Shown piece by piece: positions 37,410 through 46,409 of a stretch of 64,000 nt of DNA. The translations under genes were made by a program, and so were the position numbers. The stretch comes from Nitrosomonas sp. Nm34 (GTDB taxonomy: Bacteria; Pseudomonadota; Gammaproteobacteria; Burkholderiales; Nitrosomonadaceae). Positions within the stretch are counted from its first letter, which is position 1; every line of letters starts with the position of its first letter. Location: NCBI RefSeq assembly GCF_900113925.1, contig NZ_FORD01000012.1, positions 1 to 64,000 of the forward strand. Reading direction: 5' to 3'. The notes under the pieces are model-generated. The model was not told the DNA's origin. It saw only the letters and a program-made list of their open reading frames with translations, and searched no databases.

Positions 37410-38294
37410 TTAACCTTCTGCAGCGATAACGTTATCCCAGGTGGGCGGTTGGCCTACCAGCGTAATCGATATATGCTCGCCAAAGTTGACGATGAAAGTA
37501 TCAACCTCAATAGTGATATTGGTAATATGACTAGCGATCTCTCCACGAGTTAAGCCATACTCAGTGAAATCGAGCATATCGCCTTCCTGTCCATTATAGT
37601 TGTCAATTTTCCAGTGGCCCTTGTCATGGAAGACAAAATGGTCTGCGCCTTCTTCCCCATGGCAATTGTCCCCTGGGCGTGCGTCGACATGTTTATATTT
37701 ACCACCATGGTCATTGCCATCTTTATTATTGCCACCATGATCATTACCAGCTTGATTATTACTGCCCTGGTTATTGCTAGCCTGATGATTACTGCCCTGG
37801 TTATTACTAGCTTGGTTATTACCACCATGGTCATTGCCATCTTTATTATTGCCACCATGGTCATCGCTACCTTGGTTTTTGCCGTCATGGTCATTACTGC
37901 ATTGATCATTTCCACCATGGCCTTTGTCACTCTGGCTATTATCACTGTGGTCTTTACCGCCAGGCCCACCATTCATTCCACCGGCTTCATGGCTATCATG
38001 TTTATGGTCATCATGTTTATGGCTCTCATATTTATGGGTATCAGATCCTTTATCACTAGACCCACCATCTTTATGACCATCATTTTCATGGTGATCATTT
38101 CCTTGACGATCTTTTCCTTGACGATCATATCCTTCTCGATCGTACCCTTTCCGATCGTATCCTTCTCGATCATATCCTTCTTGATCATACCCTGGCCGAT
38201 CATATCCTTTTTGATCATACCCTGGTCGATCATATCCTTTTTGATCATATCCTTGTGCATCATATTCTTTTTGTTGTTCATTGCTAGCACTCAT
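37410..38294 (-). CDS. YDxxG pentapeptide-repeat protein with RTX-like C-terminus
   Basis: The 294-residue protein (AAGGAG upstream) has no signal peptide. Residues 11-60 are ten tandem YDxxG pentapeptides, with variants to residue 65. Residues 66-220 are extremely hydrophilic, built from Asn, Asp, Gly, His, Lys and Gln with repeated HGGNN, QGSNN and DGNDHGG units. The last 70 residues are an ordered domain (DHFVFHDKGHWKIDNY, GDMLDF) like the C-terminal region of RTX/serralysin proteins, which carries a type I secretion signal. I infer a secreted, metal- or calcium-binding disordered protein. The long open frame on the opposite strand is an artefact of the repeats. Confidence 0.7.
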   Translation of the reverse strand: MSASNEQQKEYDAQGYDQKGYDRPGYDQKGYDRPGYDQEGYDREGYDRKGYDREGYDRQGKDRQGNDHHENDGHKDGGSSDKGSDTHKYESHKHDDHKHDSHEAGGMNGGPGGKDHSDNSQSDKGHGGNDQCSNDHDGKNQGSDDHGGNNKDGNDHGGNNQASNNQGSNHQASNNQGSNNQAGNDHGGNNKDGNDHGGKYKHVDARPGDNCHGEEGADHFVFHDKGHWKIDNYNGQEGDMLDFTEYGLTRGEIASHITNITIEVDTFIVNFGEHISITLVGQPPTWDNVIAAEG

Positions 38295-38789
38295 AATTAT
38301 CTCCTTTTAATGAGTGGAATTCATAAAACCAGAGAGTCCATAGAAAGTAAAATTACAACCTGGCTCTCAACAATACCTACCCAGCAAACCCATGTTTTGA
38401 CAGTCCAGCTAAATTTATAGTGAAGCCATGGAAATAGAGGCAATCCTAATGAATAGTCGGTATCTTTAAACCTTGCGTGCCGAATAGATCAATTAAAATA
38501 AAGCGGACTGAACCCAGCCCTAGAACAAAGATATTCACCGAGCTAGCAAATCAATAATTCAGCTTTATTTGTGATTATGTTATGATGAGGACAAAGACAT
38601 ATCAATAATGCAAAAGCATGCATTTATGACATATTAGTTATTACCTTATGGTTATGTTTTGATCATCCTGCTTGAGACGGTTAACCTGTTTGACTAAAAA
38701 ATAGGTGATGGTTTTGTTTCATTGTTAACTATAATAAAAAAGAAAGATGATACTGAGAGGGCTGAGGGGGAGAATCAAATGTCCCGGTT
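38295..38789. other. AT-rich intergenic stretch
   Basis: It holds the upstream region of the YDxxG-repeat gene. No gene was recognised. Confidence 0.4.
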
Positions 38790-39990
38790 TTTCAGGGAAT
38801 TTTTTAGTTTGAGTCAGGCTGAATTAACTGATTTCTTCAATTGACATTAATATGATGCCATTTTAAATTCAGCCGATTGTGTACTTCCGATTAACTTCAA
38901 TAACCAGCGGTTATTGAACCAGCCAACCCATTCCATAGCAGTAAATTTCACTTTATGAATATGGTGCTACATACCTCATGCTGGATTGGCTTATAATTTA
39001 TATCATCCGTTTGTCGTTTCAAACAGCGCATTGACATAATTATCGCTAACGCTGCTAACTGAAGAATCAATATTGGCTTTTGTTAAAAGTTCGGTATAAC
39101 GGATCGACAATCATTTAGTGCTATGATTGCTATAGTGGATTAACCCACTGAGGTTTCTCCCTGACTCCACCATACTCTGCTTTAATACCTTGAATAGTGA
39201 GCTTATATGTCATGGCTGTTGACTGTCCAGCAGACCCATAAATCCATAAATTGCGCAAAAACTTCTAGAAGAAAAGCTACCTAAAAAAATCTTGATCACC
39301 TTGTCAAAAGAAGTGATGTTTTCCGCACATATTTCGTTGGGGCGCTTCGCTACAAATTGGTGGCTATCCTTGTTTGTTGGGCTCGAGCCAGCCGTCTGCC
39401 ATCATCACCTGGCATTTTTTATCACGTCTGATGTTTTGTATTCCATTCTTCTTCATCAGTCGCTTGACTGTACAACAGGCATCTTGGATACGTTTGATTA
39501 TTAATCATCCCTATACTTGGTTGGCGCCATACACTTTGAATTTGATTCTTTATAATTTGTGTATCTCGCTTAAGTGCTTTAGTGTGATCGAGTAGCTGGT
39601 CAGGTTCTCGTTCTCTGCTTCATGCTTATAGCAACTCGACAGGGCAATCTGAGTTTGCCTGCAGATCGGGTCGACCTTGTATTGCTTCTTGTGCTGATCG
39701 ATAAATATAACCATAGCTTCGGTCGGCAGTCGAGCTTTGCCTGAGTAAAATATGCTGTGTCTCGTTCAATATCTCATTGACTGCTTTAGCTCTTATACTA
39801 TTTTCCCGCTCCAACTGTTTGTGTGGCTCACAATCTGAGGCTGGCAGGCCTATTCTGATGTTCTGATCAGTCTCTAATTGTTACACTTGTTCGCGCAACG
39901 CCTCAGCAGTACAACCATTCATAAATGTTATCGATTCCAGTCCTTCCCATGGCAACTCATGCTTCTCTCAGTGTTCATACAGCAACCGGA
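38790..39990 (-). pseudogene. Decayed IS3-family insertion sequence (orfA and orfB remnants)
   Basis: Read leftward, blocks occur in order: GLESITFMNGCTAEALREQV near 39930 and LERENSIRAKAVNEIL near 39800 (orfA); FIDQHKKQYKVDPICRQTQI near 39690, YGANQV and CTVKRLMKKNGIQ near 39460 (orfB start); SIRYTELLTKANIDSSVSSV near 39080; and VNALFETTNG, MEWVGWFNNRWLL near 38900 (orfB end). This is a full-length IS3-type order of about 1.2 kb with many stops and frameshifts. The order and decay are read directly; the family is from motif memory. Confidence 0.75.
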
Positions 39991-40354
39991 TATTCTATTT
40001 ACGAAACTTCGCGAATATCTTATTTTGTTGATTACTCTATCTTCTCAAGAAATAGAATCTCGCGTTAAATACGGCTTATTTTGCCAAAATAGTATGGATC
40101 GTAATTAAATATTTATTTGCTATGTCGATTATTATTATTAATCGACGAAGAGATGAGGTCATTGAAGAATTGAAGCAATATTCATGAAAGTTCTTTTCCA
40201 CGGGGAACCATATTAAGCTTAAGACATAGCCCTAAATGGCATCTATTATCACAGCTTAGGGTACCTCTTACTTTTTGCATGGCTTATATAATTTCAGCGG
40301 ATCTAATCCGGTGGCGCGTTGTATCAAGCGTCAGGCGGTACTGAGTGGCTATTT
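39991..40354. other. Intergenic stretch after the IS3 remnant
   Basis: No gene or structured element was recognised. Confidence 0.35.
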
Positions 40355-41500
40355 TCAAAAACAGCTAAATCGCTGACTATCATCTAAATCTCTTGACAGA
40401 ATCAAGGTGCTGAATTGTACTCCCTTAGAAGTATCACAAAGCGCTTGGCGCGCAGCCGGGTTGTCAATATAACTTTGCAGATATTCTGCATTTAACACAG
40501 GCTTGCCGTTAATAATAAAGTGGGTCAGCGAATCACACTCGTTTAACTCATGACATCGCTCATTAATACTAAAGTCGAAAAAATCGATTAATTCAGGAAT
40601 TTGTTCCATATTATTTTTAAGCGCAACCGACAATTCCCTTTTATGGGCTTCATTGGCAATAAACTTATTAAATGCCAGCTGATCCCTGGCGCTTAAATCA
40701 AAGCCGGAATTATTTGCGTAGACATTCACATTATCCGGTTCCACGCCATCACAGCCTTTTAGCAGAGCCAAATTTAGCCGTGAGATCATGATCTCTGCTA
40801 CATTTTGTGAACGAATATCAAGCCATCGTTCCTCTGGCCAATCAATCAAAGTATTACCTAATTCCTCAGGCTTAAATTTATCCTTATCTTCTCTATAATT
40901 TTCATAAGTGCCTGCTGAGAAATAACAGATGACCTTCTTGCCAGAAGCTTTGAGTGTGTTAATCAAGGATGGAGAAGAATTAAATAAATCAATATCATAA
41001 AGCTGAGCTGGATAACTTGTATTGATTTCATTGATCTCATTGATTCCATCATCTTCTATTGCTTTTTTCAACTGCCATTGCCAAGTTATAGCTACAGGCG
41101 GTTTGTACCAATTACCGGTAACCGGTGATGCTTCAGGATCAAGTAACGGCGCTTTAGAAAGTATAAATAGTTCAATGTTGGAGTAATCGCTACTACCCGC
41201 ATCATTAAGTGCTTTTACCGCAACAATAAAGGCAGCCCCATCCCATAACTCAATTGAGCCAGATGTGACGTTGCCCATGGCAACATTTTTGATGCTTTCT
41301 GATCCGGTAAAAGGAAAAGGTGTATAAAATAACTGATAACTGCTGGCATTTAAAACTGGAGACCAAGTAATGGATATCTTCGTGCGGTCTTGCGACAATA
41401 CAATAAGTGGTGGCTTTGGTGGTTCTGCTAAAGCAAGACTACTTTCCAATAGAAGAAAAAGTGTCAGCATGAGTAGTATGACAATATTATTTATCCACAT
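40355..41500 (-). CDS. GH114-type glycosidase with N-terminal Fn3-like domain, copy 2
   Basis: This 381-residue protein is a close paralogue of the gene at 35250 over its whole length: signal peptide, Fn3-like domain (ITWSPVLNASSYQLFY), GH114 barrel (KVICYFSAGTYE, GCDGVEPDNVNVY, FSINERCHEL, LNAEY) and the same C-terminus (DDSQRFSCF). It carries a short acidic insert (IEDDGINEINEINTS) between the domains. Both copies probably have the same secreted polysaccharide-cleaving role with diverged specificity. Upstream sequences of the two genes also show partial similarity, so the duplication included the promoter region. Confidence 0.8.
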   Translation of the reverse strand: MWINNIVILLMLTLFLLLESSLALAEPPKPPLIVLSQDRTKISITWSPVLNASSYQLFYTPFPFTGSESIKNVAMGNVTSGSIELWDGAAFIVAVKALNDAGSSDYSNIELFILSKAPLLDPEASPVTGNWYKPPVAITWQWQLKKAIEDDGINEINEINTSYPAQLYDIDLFNSSPSLINTLKASGKKVICYFSAGTYENYREDKDKFKPEELGNTLIDWPEERWLDIRSQNVAEIMISRLNLALLKGCDGVEPDNVNVYANNSGFDLSARDQLAFNKFIANEAHKRELSVALKNNMEQIPELIDFFDFSINERCHELNECDSLTHFIINGKPVLNAEYLQSYIDNPAARQALCDTSKGVQFSTLILSRDLDDSQRFSCF

Positions 41501-42118
41501 ACTTTAAATTGAATGCAAATGATTGTATCAGAGTCTATTTTGTTAACTACCTATTAATTAAGAAATATCGAAGGAAAAAATCAAATTAGTTAGATTTTAT
41601 GACAAAATCAATATTAGGGAGTAGATAATAAACCCGCAAGAATGCAAATGCATACATCTTATCCCTCGTTAAGTGGCGCATCGCAAAAATCTTCTTATAT
41701 AATTTAGTTGCCGCGCTATAGAGTCGGCTTAGAGCGTATCTTCTCTTTATCCTTTATCCAAATACAGCAATAAGTGCTGTATCGGAAACCTTGAAGATTA
41801 AATTTTCAGACAAGATGTCATATAACTTGGTAAGTAGATGAGAGGAAGATTGTCTTTGCATTTACGCAGATAAATGTTATGCAAAAACTCAACTGGGTGA
41901 TAGTAATTCTAATTTTTAATAGAAAAAGTAACTATAAAATTACATAATAAACTGTAAATAAATAGTTTTATGTGAAAAATTATTTACTTTTTTATTTGGA
42001 ATAGGAATAAGTAGGCTGAGCGATAAACCACATAATGCACCATCATGAATTGACCTCTATGTAAACAGATCCCTGGAAATTTAGGAAGCGAAAAAAAGGG
42101 GTTTTTCCAACTTGGGAG
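41501..42118. other. Gene-free stretch between GH114 copy 2 and nitrosocyanin
   Basis: It holds the upstream region of GH114 copy 2, including a degenerate GCAAATGCATACATCTTA at 41644-41661. No gene was recognised. Confidence 0.4.
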
Positions 42119-42150
42119 CAAAAATATGGCCAGATTAAATCCGGCCATAT
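42119..42150 (-). terminator. Intrinsic terminator of the nitrosocyanin gene
   Basis: Perfect stem ATATGGCC/GGCCATAT with an 11-nt loop, followed on the minus strand by TTTTT. It lies about 60 nt past the nitrosocyanin stop. Confidence 0.8.
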
Positions 42151-42208
42151 AATCACGGTAAAGATTGGTTAGAGTCTGCTAAAATTTTGCAGATTCCAAC
42201 TTAACTCA

Positions 42209-42655
42209 TTATTCCAGAACGTTTAAAGTACCTGGCAAATGGATGTTTTTTGGATGGAGCTGGCACCAAATAGGGAAGGCGCCGGCTTTATCTGCTACGA
42301 AAGAGATTGTTTTGCTTTCTCCTGCTTTGACTACCTCTTTAATGTCATAAGCGTCAATGGAAAATCCTTCACTGATAGGAGATTTGTTTTCTATGGTAAT
42401 CTTTACTTTGGTGCCTTTATGGACAGCCAGCGTTTCAGGTTCATTGAGAACATTAAAAGCACGAACGTTTTTAACGGTCACGCCTTCGATATTGAGCTCA
42501 GGAATATTGGTGTCAAAAGCATTAACAATGACCTTGAAGTGTTGTTCTTCTTTGTGTTGGTGGTGTTCTGCTTTTTTATCTTCTGCTTGAGCAGTGCCTG
42601 TCAACAGCAACCCAAGTACAAAACTCGCACATAATGCTTTGGTTGTTTTTATCAT
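42209..42655 (-). CDS. ncyA: Nitrosocyanin, red copper protein
   Basis: The 148-residue precursor has a signal peptide ending TAQA/ED, then a His-rich extension (residues 25-38, EHHQHKEEQ) and the cupredoxin domain. The copper ligands of Nitrosomonas europaea nitrosocyanin are conserved: Glu96 in KSPISEGFS, Cys131 and His134 in WCQLH, His139 in NIHLPG. The core sequence is close to the N. europaea protein. It is a periplasmic mononuclear red copper protein linked to ammonia oxidation; its exact function is unsettled. GGAGGGAA precedes the ATG, and a strong terminator follows, so it is monocistronic and probably well expressed. The His-rich extension is absent from the N. europaea mature protein as I recall it. 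Confidence 0.95.
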   Translation of the reverse strand: MIKTTKALCASFVLGLLLTGTAQAEDKKAEHHQHKEEQHFKVIVNAFDTNIPELNIEGVTVKNVRAFNVLNEPETLAVHKGTKVKITIENKSPISEGFSIDAYDIKEVVKAGESKTISFVADKAGAFPIWCQLHPKNIHLPGTLNVLE

Positions 42656-42864
42656 TACTTCCCTCCATTAAGATTAACATTTTATTGAAATTGCACTCAC
42701 CAGTACGGTGAGTATCTTAACTGCTTGCATCTTAGCCAGCAGAACAAATGCTCATGGATATGCGCAGATCATCCAAGGCGATTACCTGTAGTTTTAGCAT
42801 TGAATTATGTTTATGCTTTTCTGAGGACTTGCGTTCTTTTCTTAGTACCTAGCAACGTTGCGTT

Positions 42865-42893
42865 ACTTTAGATGGGATAATCAAGGTTGTCAA
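42865..42893 (-). promoter_or_regulatory. Candidate sigma-70 promoter for nitrosocyanin
   Basis: On the minus strand a perfect TTGACA (42893-42888) is separated by 17 nt from TAAAGT (42870-42865). It would give a leader of about 205 nt before the ncyA ATG. Confidence 0.4.
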
Positions 42894-43130
42894 TATTATT
42901 GAGAATTTGAGAAAGGAGGACGCAATAAAAGGGGACAATCCTCAGGCTGTGCCAATCTTGCTCGTTCGTGCAAAAAATCGAAATTGTAAAAAAACTATTG
43001 CGATGATTCTTTAACAATTTGTCTTGTCATGCAATGTACTTCTGATGGAATCTGAATTTATAGTGGCTTATTAATGATTGTTGCGGTTGTGAGCAGAAAG
43101 GTGAGCACCGCCTGTGCATCGTTGCTCAGA

Positions 43131-43370
43131 TTATTGTTCATTCCATTGATCGTTCAAAGAACGTTTCACGTTATAGAAGTGAAGGGGAATAATTGTGGTG
43201 TCGCGTTGCTTTTCTTTTTGATCGGTACTAATGACTACAATTGATAATAATTGGTCATCCGATGAAAACGCGTATGTCGTAACATCGGGCTGAGGGTTTT
43301 CTTGTTTGAGGTTAATTAACTCAGCTACTAAGTTGGATTTAAGACATTTGTTATTGTCGATGGTAATCAT
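43131..43370 (-). CDS. Small conserved-looking protein of unknown function
   Basis: A 79-residue acidic protein whose ATG has AAGGA 8 nt upstream. Composition is balanced (ELINLKQENPQPDVTTYAFS, then LLSIVVIST), suggesting a folded cytoplasmic protein without signal or membrane segment. No family is recognised. It lies upstream of the nitrosocyanin gene on the same strand, 475 nt away. Confidence 0.5.
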   Translation of the reverse strand: MITIDNNKCLKSNLVAELINLKQENPQPDVTTYAFSSDDQLLSIVVISTDQKEKQRDTTIIPLHFYNVKRSLNDQWNEQ

Positions 43371-44099
43371 GATGTTTTCCTTGTTAATTTAAGGTATTAC
43401 ACAAACTATAAAAAAGTAAGCGCAACAACAGATGCCATATTTGAATTACAAACCAGCCTAGGGAAAGACGTCCCCATGTAGACCTTAGCCCTTATTAATA
43501 ACATATTTGGAATACAAGTTAGAAATGAGAAGTTAGGAAACCATTCACATCTTAACCAACATTCTTAATAGTTATTGATTACCTCTAAAAATTCACTTAT
43601 GCAAATTAAATAAAGGACTGAATAAGTTCACTGAATATTCCTTCTTCGGTCTGGTCACCATAATCTACCGGGAAATGGGGAATGATTAAATACGTGTGAA
43701 CACGTATGGATGAGTCCAGCAAAATGCTTGATCGGGTCAAGTATTTCATGACAGCCTACTTAAGGGCGTTTTTTAGGGCTACTACTTAACTACTTGCATC
43801 ATACTGGGTTTCGTGCGTCCTATTTCAATATCTACGTCAACAAAGAGCTTATAGCCGACCGTGACGATCTATGAAAACATAATGTGCAGGAACTCATGCT
43901 GCTTTGACTTGATTAAGCAGCGTGCAAGAGATCACATATGCATGGATTAGATCTGGAACCAGGTTGGGAAGCAAATGGAAAAAAATAAGAACGCTAAACT
44001 AAAGCTTGAATCCAAAAGGATAATAAGTGATTTTTCTGTGGGCACGCTTTGTTACCAGTAGATTATTATTTTTTAGCCAAAGAAGCAGGAAGGTGAACC
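43371..44099. other. Intergenic stretch before the DksA-like gene
   Basis: No gene was recognised. It contains a perfect palindrome at 43690 (listed separately) and sequence with many stops that may be decayed. Confidence 0.4.
43690..43707. promoter_or_regulatory. 18-bp perfect palindrome, possible operator
   Basis: ATACGTGT-GA-ACACGTAT is a perfect inverted repeat with a 2-nt centre, the geometry of a dimeric regulator site. No gene start is closer than about 320 nt. Confidence 0.3.
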
Positions 44100-44498
44100 A
44101 TGACGCAATTGACCAGAAAAGAAATCGAATCGATTGAAAATAAATTACACGAACGCCAGCAGGATTTACTCGAAGAAGTTCGTGATGAATTGGACGAGCG
44201 CGAAAACCAATCCTTTGCTGCTATGATGGGGAATGATCCTGGTGATAACTGTGATTTCTCGCTCGCTGATCTACTGGCTGATCTGAACATTGTGCGTGTA
44301 TATCGCCAAATCAACGAATTACGCGAGATCGAAAGAAAACTGGCGCAGATTAAAAAAGGCAGTGCGAATGAATGTATTAATTGTGGTAAGGAAATCGGCT
44401 TACAACGTTTGCTGGCTTATCCGATAGCCATGCGGTGTGTGAGCTGCCAGGAGAGGCACGAACAGATGTATGTGCATGAGGGGCATCCAAGCCTCTAA
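44100..44498 (+). CDS. DksA/TraR family zinc-finger protein
   Basis: The 132-residue protein has a helical N-terminal hairpin (about 1-85, with acidic DNCDFSLADLLADL) and a C-terminal C4 zinc finger, CINCG and CVSCQ (residues about 92-115). This is the layout of DksA/TraR proteins that act in the secondary channel of RNA polymerase, alone or with ppGpp. It is shorter than E. coli DksA (151). AGGAAGGTGA lies upstream of the ATG. The kinase gene at 44523 begins 24 nt later, so the two are likely co-transcribed. Confidence 0.85.
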   Translation: MTQLTRKEIESIENKLHERQQDLLEEVRDELDERENQSFAAMMGNDPGDNCDFSLADLLADLNIVRVYRQINELREIERKLAQIKKGSANECINCGKEIGLQRLLAYPIAMRCVSCQERHEQMYVHEGHPSL

Positions 44499-44522
44499 AG
44501 AAGATATAAATAGCAACAAACC

Positions 44523-46124
44523 ATGAAAGAAGAGGCTGCACAAAATCAGTTGATTGAAGCGCTGCTTGATCCGGCGTGTTATCCTCACCCCGTCGGGCGC
44601 ATTCAGCATGTGGAGACGCATATTTCCCATGTGCTACTAACCGGTGATTTTGTTTACAAGCTAAAGAAACCGCTGAATCTCGGCTTTCTTGACTTCAGCA
44701 CGCTGGACAAGCGTCGCTTCTATTGTGAAGAAGAGTTGCGACTCAATCGCCGGTTGGCGCCGGATATTTATCTTGAAGTCGTTACTTTTAACGGGGAAAT
44801 AGCAGCACCTTGCCTCAATGGCCCAGGTCCTGTGCTGGATTATGCTATCAAAATGGATCAGTTTGATCCGGATACAACTCTGGATCGACTCGACCATCTG
44901 GCGCAATTATCGGTGCAGCATGTCGATACCATTGCCAGTACCGTGGCAGATTTTCATTTACATACCCCATATGCCCTGATGGATTCGCCATGGGGTACGG
45001 CAGAGACGGTCTGGGATTCGGTTGCCCATAACTTCGAGCACATTAGTAACCAAGCTGGGGAGAAGCCAGAAGGGGTTCAATGGCTAGAGGCGATTCATCA
45101 ATGGAGTGTTGCTGAGCATAATAAACTCTTGTCTGATTTTGAGCTACGCCGTGTACAAGGCTATGTGCGAGAATGCCATGGTGATCTGCATCTTGGAAAC
45201 ATGGCTTGGAAAGCGGGCAAGTTATTGATTTTTGATTGTATCGAGTTTAATCCAGCTTTGCGCTGGATTGATGTGATGTCAGAAGTCGCCTTTTGCTATA
45301 TGGATTTGCTGTTTCGGAATCATCATGATTTGGCTTCCCGTTTTCTCAATCGCTACCTGGAACGTACGGGCGATTATGCCGGTATCAAGCTTTTGCGCTA
45401 CTACGCGGTTTATCGTGCGATGGTGCGCGCTAAAGTAGCCTTTATCCGTGCAACTCAGTCAGGATTGTCTGTGGAAATGGCGGAATACGAAAGACAGCAG
45501 GGATGGGATCATCTCCAATTAGCTGAAAGGCTTACCCGGGGGTTAAAACCTGTTCTGATGATTACGCATGGCTTATCCGGTTCGGGGAAGACCGTATTTA
45601 GCCAGAGTCTCATTATGAGTTTTGAAATGATCAGCCTGCGTTCCGATATCGAACGCAAACGTTTGGCCGGACTGGAGGCGCTGGCTAAAAGCGGTTCATC
45701 TGTTGAAAGTGGCATTTATAGCCGGGAATTTTCTAGGCGCACTTATGATTTTTTGGCAGAGTTTGCCGAAACGCTGCTTGAGGCGGGCTGGCATGTACTG
45801 GTAGATGCTACCTTCATTGCGCGTTGGCAACGTGAGTTATTTCAGCAGATGGCGATGCGTTGCGGAGCAGGATTTTATATCCTGGATTTTCCGGTGCCGG
45901 AAACATTGCTCAGGCAGCGGATTCAAGCCCGTAACGTAACAGGTAAGGATGCTTCCGAGGCCGATATTTCTGTTCTGGAGCTTCAATTGAAAACTCATGA
46001 AGCGCTGACTCATGCTGAAGCACATATGGTAATAGAAGCCACAACTGTTGAATCTGTGGCGGCAAAGCTGAAGGCTGCTGTCACATTACATAATTCACTA
46101 CTTCTATTTCCAAATCAGAACTGA
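44523..46124 (+). CDS. Bifunctional aminoglycoside-phosphotransferase-like / AAA P-loop kinase
   Basis: The 533-residue protein joins an APH-like domain (about 20-330; ECHGDLHLGNMAW catalytic loop and LLIFDCIEFN metal site) to a P-loop kinase domain (about 335-520; Walker A GLSGSGKTV near residue 350, VDATFIARWQR). Such two-domain proteins are common, are often annotated from COG2187 and COG0645, and lack a known substrate. The final codons (LFPNQN and the stop) lie inside a 105-bp repeat copy, so the C-terminus has been replaced or extended by it. Confidence 0.82.
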   Translation: MKEEAAQNQLIEALLDPACYPHPVGRIQHVETHISHVLLTGDFVYKLKKPLNLGFLDFSTLDKRRFYCEEELRLNRRLAPDIYLEVVTFNGEIAAPCLNGPGPVLDYAIKMDQFDPDTTLDRLDHLAQLSVQHVDTIASTVADFHLHTPYALMDSPWGTAETVWDSVAHNFEHISNQAGEKPEGVQWLEAIHQWSVAEHNKLLSDFELRRVQGYVRECHGDLHLGNMAWKAGKLLIFDCIEFNPALRWIDVMSEVAFCYMDLLFRNHHDLASRFLNRYLERTGDYAGIKLLRYYAVYRAMVRAKVAFIRATQSGLSVEMAEYERQQGWDHLQLAERLTRGLKPVLMITHGLSGSGKTVFSQSLIMSFEMISLRSDIERKRLAGLEALAKSGSSVESGIYSREFSRRTYDFLAEFAETLLEAGWHVLVDATFIARWQRELFQQMAMRCGAGFYILDFPVPETLLRQRIQARNVTGKDASEADISVLELQLKTHEALTHAEAHMVIEATTVESVAAKLKAAVTLHNSLLLFPNQN

Positions 46125-46206
46125 CGCAACGGCGAGCCGCAGACAGTATAAATAATACGGCAAGATGAAGCCGACAAAGCCAATTTTGATTGGGAAATGA
46201 AATTAT
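46099..46206 (-). repeat. 105-bp palindromic repeat, copy 8 (reverse orientation)
   Basis: Left end CTATTTCCAAATCAGAACTG, core GACGCAACGGCGAGCCGCAG and GATGAAGCCGACAAAG, right end TTTTGATTGGGAAATGAAATTA. It overlaps the last 26 bases of the preceding kinase gene. Confidence 0.9.
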
Positions 46207-46409
46207 TCGTAATAAGGTGAAACTGATTCAAGAGCCTATATTCTAATAATTTTGCCTATACCTAAAGTTTCTTGTGGCCATAAAACAATGCAGAAAGATC
46301 TATGTGATGCCAGGAAACAGCTTTTATGTTTTAGTGTTTGCTTTTTTGTCCTCAAGATGCTCTGTTTGCTGATGGTATACAAAATAATTCTGGAGCAAAT
46401 TCATTAAAT

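Noticed and set aside
38050-38265. Regular 15-bp repeats that could be mistaken for a CRISPR array
   Set aside because: The repeats are contiguous in-frame pentapeptide codons without spacers.
37614-38420. Rightward 268-residue frame, very hydrophobic and Ile/Met-rich
   Set aside because: It is the complement of the Asn/Asp/His-repeat codons of the YDxxG gene. The membrane-like composition is a codon artefact.
42239-42634. Rightward 131-residue frame over nitrosocyanin
   Set aside because: Antisense shadow of a confidently identified gene.
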